Positions 59,591-64,000 of a stretch of DNA of 64,000 bases are shown here, piece by piece. A program made the position numbers and the translations under genes. The DNA is from Agapanthus africanus (lineage: Eukaryota > Streptophyta > Magnoliopsida > Asparagales > Amaryllidaceae), in contig JASDDO010000016.1 in NCBI GenBank assembly GCA_030015575.1, positions 179,612,815 through 179,676,814 of the forward strand, written 5' to 3'. Under the pieces are notes generated by a model, which saw nothing but the letters and a program-made list of their open reading frames with translations, did not search any database and was not told the DNA's origin. Within the stretch, counting starts at the first letter, position 1; each line of letters begins with the position of its first letter.

Positions 59591-61751
59591 GGCAAGTTAG
59601 TCACGTGAGCATTTCAAATTTGCACAGTAATTCCTATCATTTAGTGCTGTATTTTCTGGGAATTTTTAATATTTATTCAACTGTTGAATTTTCTGGGTTG
59701 TATTGGGGACTCGTTGTTTCGATCGGATATTATAACTTTGTTTAGTTTGTCCGGATAATTTTAGAAACTGTTAAAAAGTTCGAACGGATATCAATAACTC
59801 ACTTTTTCACCTGTCGGAATTTTTTTCAAAAGTTGGATTTTTCTTTGTGTTTAAGAACGTTCTAAGTCGTGCAAGTAACGCGGTGGACCCTCTAGAAGAC
59901 AACAAACCTTAACTCGATTATGTGACCGTCTTGAACTGCCTTTTGAACCTTAGGGTTTGGGGCAGTACGGCGTGCCACATGTGAGGCGTTGGCTTGACCC
60001 TTCTACGGCTGGACCATTGGTACTGTGGCATGTGATGGATGTTTTTAAACTGATTTCAAGTGTTGAGATATATTGGGGAAATCTTGGGTGTTTGATGATT
60101 CGATCGGAAAGTTTAACTTTGTCTATTTATCTAGAATGTGATACAATATTTGGAATCCACAGGTAGTTATGAGATAACTGATTTGAATATTATAAACATA
60201 ACAGTTTAGTCTCAGATGATCGGTTGCCACGGAATTTTGATGTGATCAAAAGTCTGTCGCAATCACGTAGCGTACGCGGATACTCGCCGGGTAAACTTAA
60301 TAGATAGCTACGCCCCATAGCCCCGACCAAGTGACTGTAGGAGAACCCCGTCGCCGAAAGCATCCGTTCGGGTGCTCGCGGCAGCGGTGTTTCGCCTTAG
60401 TGCACTTCGTCGACGGCATCGGGGGGTGCGGCCGTCTACTAAAGTTTGCAACGAGCATTCGATCAGGTTGTCGGGAATCTTGTTGAATTGCCCGACTTGA
60501 CATTGAAAAGAGTTTTCGATAATGAGACTAAAATGCGGGGTTTATAATTGTTAGGCATGCGATGTCTAAGGAATTCATTTGGTTAGGCATGCGATGTCTA
60601 AGGAGGTTGCGGATTCCAACTGTTGTAGTTTTACACTTTCTTTTCTGTGACCGTAAGCGTAGTATGTGGTGTATCGCCGGCTTCGTTGCTATACATCAAC
60701 GACAATCGGGATACGCATACTTGCTTACGTTGATGATATGAGATATTATGTGTTGCTGTGATATGTTGTATTGGATCGTCGCGTTTTGAATAGCCGGGGG
60801 TTTTATGTGAGATGAGAGTTTTTCTTTTTCATTCATGTAAAATTCATTTGTATGTAATATTCTTTTATTGGGGCACTTCCAGGTTGCGGAAGATGTCACC
60901 GTTGTATATTATTTACTTTTCCGCATTAGGTAGACCCAAGGCAGGGAGCACAAGTAACCGGGTTCTAGGGTCCAGTGGGAGACCATCTCGAGGAGTCGAG
61001 ACCGGGTCTCCTAACCCTAGAATTGGCTGTGTTGCTTGCCGCTCTCGTAGGGGTCTAGGGATGTGGGTTTGGCTATTCATCGTGACCGTGGAATCCGTGT
61101 TTTATACAGGCTCGTATTGAAAACACGGACGTCCTAGTATATCCAATATTTCATATATGTTCTTCTGCTGCAATGTTCTGTGATGAGATCATATTACTGC
61201 CTGAGATGAATGTTTATATTATATATATGAGATATATGTTATATTGCAGATTTCGTTTCAAATGTGATGCTTGCGAAGCATAATAAAATGGGACTTCATT
61301 AATGAGATTAATGAAATAAAAGAAACCTAAGATGTTGTAGAAACTTGTTTAAAAACTGGTAGCTCTAGTTCTTGCTTTGCATAGCGGTGTTCCTTGTAGA
61401 ACATCCAGCACCTTATGCGATAAGGAAAGGACCGAGATCCCTTCACCGGGAGTGACTCCTTTAGCGATAACTGGCAGATGCTACAAACTCGGTTTGTCTT
61501 TTGATTGCTTCTATAGTTTCTGCTTTGCACAGTGATATATATGATATATCCCGCACCTCATTCGACGAGGAAAGGGCCGACGATCCCTTCACCGGGAGTG
61601 ACCCCTTTAGCAAAACTAGAAAAGCCTAAAAAACACTCCATTTAAAATCACTCGATTCTACAACGATATCAAGTTCATTACGCTCAGGGTTTTCTGAAAA
61701 AAAACCTGCGTAGCCCTCCGTCATTTCAGATAGATATTATTTAGTATTCGT

Positions 61752-61963
61752 GCTATGTTTGTTGACTTAGTTAAGGCATAGTGTACGGTAGCTAAGTAAT
61801 GTTTATCTGCTAAAACATGAGATGTGATTGGATTAGGGTATTCGTACGGCCTTGTTGACTCAGTTAAGGGTCGTACGGGTGGGTTTAATTCAATCGGGAA
61901 ATGTACGGGTTGAACTTGACTTGCGATTTATGGTTTGTTGACTTAGTTAAGGTCATAGATCGC
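61752..61963 (+). other. Triple hairpin array of element F
   Basis: Hairpins at 61752-61782, 61844-61876 and 61923-61963, apices TTGACTTAGTTAA, TTGACTCAGTTAA and TTGACTTAGTTAA. Stem 1 is CTATG/CATAG where D has CTGCG/CGTAG, so both sides changed together. Confidence 0.8.
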
Positions 61964-62369
61964 TAGGGGCAAAATATTATTGGGAATTTCAAGAGTTGAA
62001 ATTTGCAATGAGATTGCATACCTTCTATGAGATAGTTGGATCCCGATACCCACTGCGAGTAAGAGTTACTCCTGGGAGAGTTTTACACATTACAATTAGC
62101 CGATCAAGTAGGTGTCTAGAAAGGTGTTAACGGGGTTACGCCTCTGGGAAAACGAGGTTTACATTAATTAGGTTCGTGCGAAAGCACGGGGGACCTCCCT
62201 CAAAGTACCGACACTGGCCTGGCTGAAAGATTGGCGAACTTGTAGCGTGTAATTAATCCCGGCTAGTCTTTCCTTTTAGGGTTTGAAGGAAGATTTGATT
62301 AAAACAGTGGGAGACATCCTGATTAGATATATTAGATAACCAATCTAATCTTGCAAGAGTATACGCTGA

Positions 62370-64000
62370 GTGTTTTCTTCTCTCTCTCTCCAAGTAGTGA
62401 CCATATCACGCCTTAATCAAGATAATAAAACGGATATATTGACCGAACCCGCTTGTTATACTGAGCTGGGGAACGTTGGTCCCGCTCCAACTTATAATTG
62501 TTATAAGACAGAGCAGGAAATTGGGGAATACCAGATTTCCCGTGCCGCCCAAACGAAGAAAGTGCATGCTGATGCATCATCTTCGGGTGTGTTCATTATA
62601 GAGAACTGAGAACGGGTGATAAGTTTCATGAGATAGAAAACGGTGCAAGTGTTGCAGCCAAGTCTGTTGGTCACTATCACCCTGTATTACCAGAATACAT
62701 TGATTCTGAACAAATGTTATTAGATACCGAACCTGATATACAACATCATATCAGTTTCTTTATTAGTAAAGAAGTGATATAATTTTGTATTGTTGGATAA
62801 TGTTTTGAACATTTCCTATATCAAGAGTTGATCGATTCAGGCACGTTATCTAAAAGTATTGACGTTCTAAATCAAACTACAGTTCTTAGTATACGGAACA
62901 CACACACAAGAAGAAGAGTTCAGAAATGAACGAATCCTTCTTGAGGTATTGTAGACTAGGTCATATCAATGCGACCCGACTAGCTGAAGTTACATTTAGA
63001 TGCATATTCAAATTAGTTTGAATTTACATCTTGTGAAACTTGCCGGTCATGTCACAAAGATAAGATGACCATAGCTCTGTTTATTGGAAACAGAGAAAGA
63101 GTTAGTGAACTCTTGGGATTGATACATGCTGATGTATGAAAGTCTCCTGTCTACACATGCCAAGACCGGTTCTTTGTACTTCATTACATTCTCTGATGAT
63201 CTCTCAAGATTCAGACATATGTTCCTATTGAAACACAAGTTCGAAGCTTTTGAGATATTCACAGAATATAAGTTAGAAGTAGAGAACCAAAATACGGGTA
63301 TAAGTATTATGTCCTTTGATGAGATCAAGGAGGAGAATACTTGAGCACGGAATTCCTAGACTATTCTAAAGGAGAATGAGATTCTCTCTCAGCATTACTC
63401 CTCCGTATACACCATAGCACGATGGTATATCGGGGTGGAGCAATCGCACCCTATTTGATATGGTGTGCTCTATGATGAGTACTACTGAGTTTCCTATTTC
63501 CTTTAGGGAGTTATGCACTTGTGAAGTTGCATACCTATTGAATAGGGTTCAAATCAAATCAGTTGCCTACCACTTCATATGTGATATGGAAAGGGAAGAG
63601 CCCATATCTTAAGTTTGTTAAGATTTGGGGTTGTCCGGCCTATGTCTAAAAGCAAAATCCGGACAAGCTCGAGGCAAGGTCTGTTATGTAGAACTGGAAA
63701 TGTTCCATCTATACAAACTACAGCTGATAATTTGGTAGAACCAAAGGATTCAATAGTTTCCAACGAACCTCAGCCTCTCCGCCGATCTAGTAGGGTTCCT
63801 CACCCACCTGAGAGATACTTCGGTTTCTCTATGACAGTGGGAGCGAGGATTGCATCATGAGATGATGACCCAACTAGTTTCGAGCAGGCTATCAGGAGTA
63901 GGACTCTGTAAGAATGGCTGGATGCTTATCGATCTGAGATGGAATCCTTATACACCAACAAAGTATGGACTTTAGTTGCTTTATCTGAAGGGTTAAATCC
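62370..64000 (+). pseudogene. Broken gag-less pol remnant, element F (continues beyond the window)
   Basis: Same gag-less opening as the other F1 copies, but protease is gone: a 94-bp stretch containing DTGSGS in element 1 is missing between two AGAGAACT repeats (junction at 62600-62607). Integrase pieces follow (about 62930-63340) and the linker with SSRVPHPPERYFGFS (about 63785). The RT part lies past the edge. Confidence 0.85.

Larger units (their letters stand above)
59362..62369 (+). other. Leader of element F
   Basis: GC-rich hairpin (59550-59590), GNG palindromes, tandem repeat (about 61350-61622), triple array (61752-61963) and GAAA hairpin (62170-62195), in the order of element 1. 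No gene. Confidence 0.75.
57180..64000 (+). mobile_element. F1 element F, cut by the window end
   Basis: Complete 5' LTR (57180-59347), primer site, leader and the first part of the pol remnant. The left flank GATCG (57175-57179) predicts the same five bases after the 3' LTR outside the window. The variants are close to those of element 1. Confidence 0.9.

Overview
This is plant nuclear DNA made almost entirely of nested LTR retrotransposons. The initiator-methionine-tRNA primer sites, the TG...CA long terminal repeats and the Gag-Protease-Integrase-RT-RNase H order of the one well-preserved family point to an angiosperm with Ty1/copia-rich heterochromatin. I see no host gene, rRNA, tRNA or CRISPR array. 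The species cannot be told from the sequence.

Two related copia families dominate. F2 (minus strand; LTR about 1.88 kb) keeps long gag-pol frames: copy A at 18009-22932 and copy B at 24816-30678. F1 (LTR about 2.17 kb; element 1, C, D and F, plus related fragments) has lost the capsid part of gag and carries shared, heavily broken pol remnants, yet copy C has almost identical LTRs and a clean target-site duplication. F1 and F2 share the primer-binding site, the polypurine tract and the start of the LTR, so F1 looks like a non-autonomous family mobilised by F2-type proteins.

Layout. 1-490: diverged F1-like leader (-). 491-4968: gypsy-like leader, primer site and 3.25-kb LTR (-). 4969-5438 and 7676-7894: an F2 LTR fragment split by a solo F1-type LTR at 5444-7670 (duplication ATAAT). 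7895-16124: F1 element 1 (+), ending after 252 bp of its 3' LTR. 16125-32561: F2 array LTR-A-LTR-B-LTR (-). 32562-52458: F1 element D (+), starting inside its 5' LTR and split by the intact F1 element C (36186-46358, -, duplication TAAAA). 52459-55221 and 55222-56088: leader and LTR of fragment E (-). 56089-57070: LTR fragment G (-). 57071-57179: end of a third LTR type. 57180-64000: F1 element F (+), cut by the window edge.

The most unusual signal is in the 2-3 kb leaders. Seven elements carry the same RNA-like architecture with sequences that differ between elements but keep their pairing: (i) a GC-rich hairpin about 200 nt after the primer site; (ii) three hairpins before the coding region, whose apices match each other within an element but differ between elements; (iii) a GAAA-tetraloop hairpin; and, in F1, (iv) a tandem repeat with paired hairpins and (v) many short palindromes with a GNG centre. 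These suggest a selected structured RNA, perhaps for dimerisation, packaging or translation. Structurally, one crossover between two F2 insertions sitting in the LTRs of element 1 and element D would explain the three-LTR array, the 308-bp LTR gap, the missing duplications and the mismatched outer flanks.
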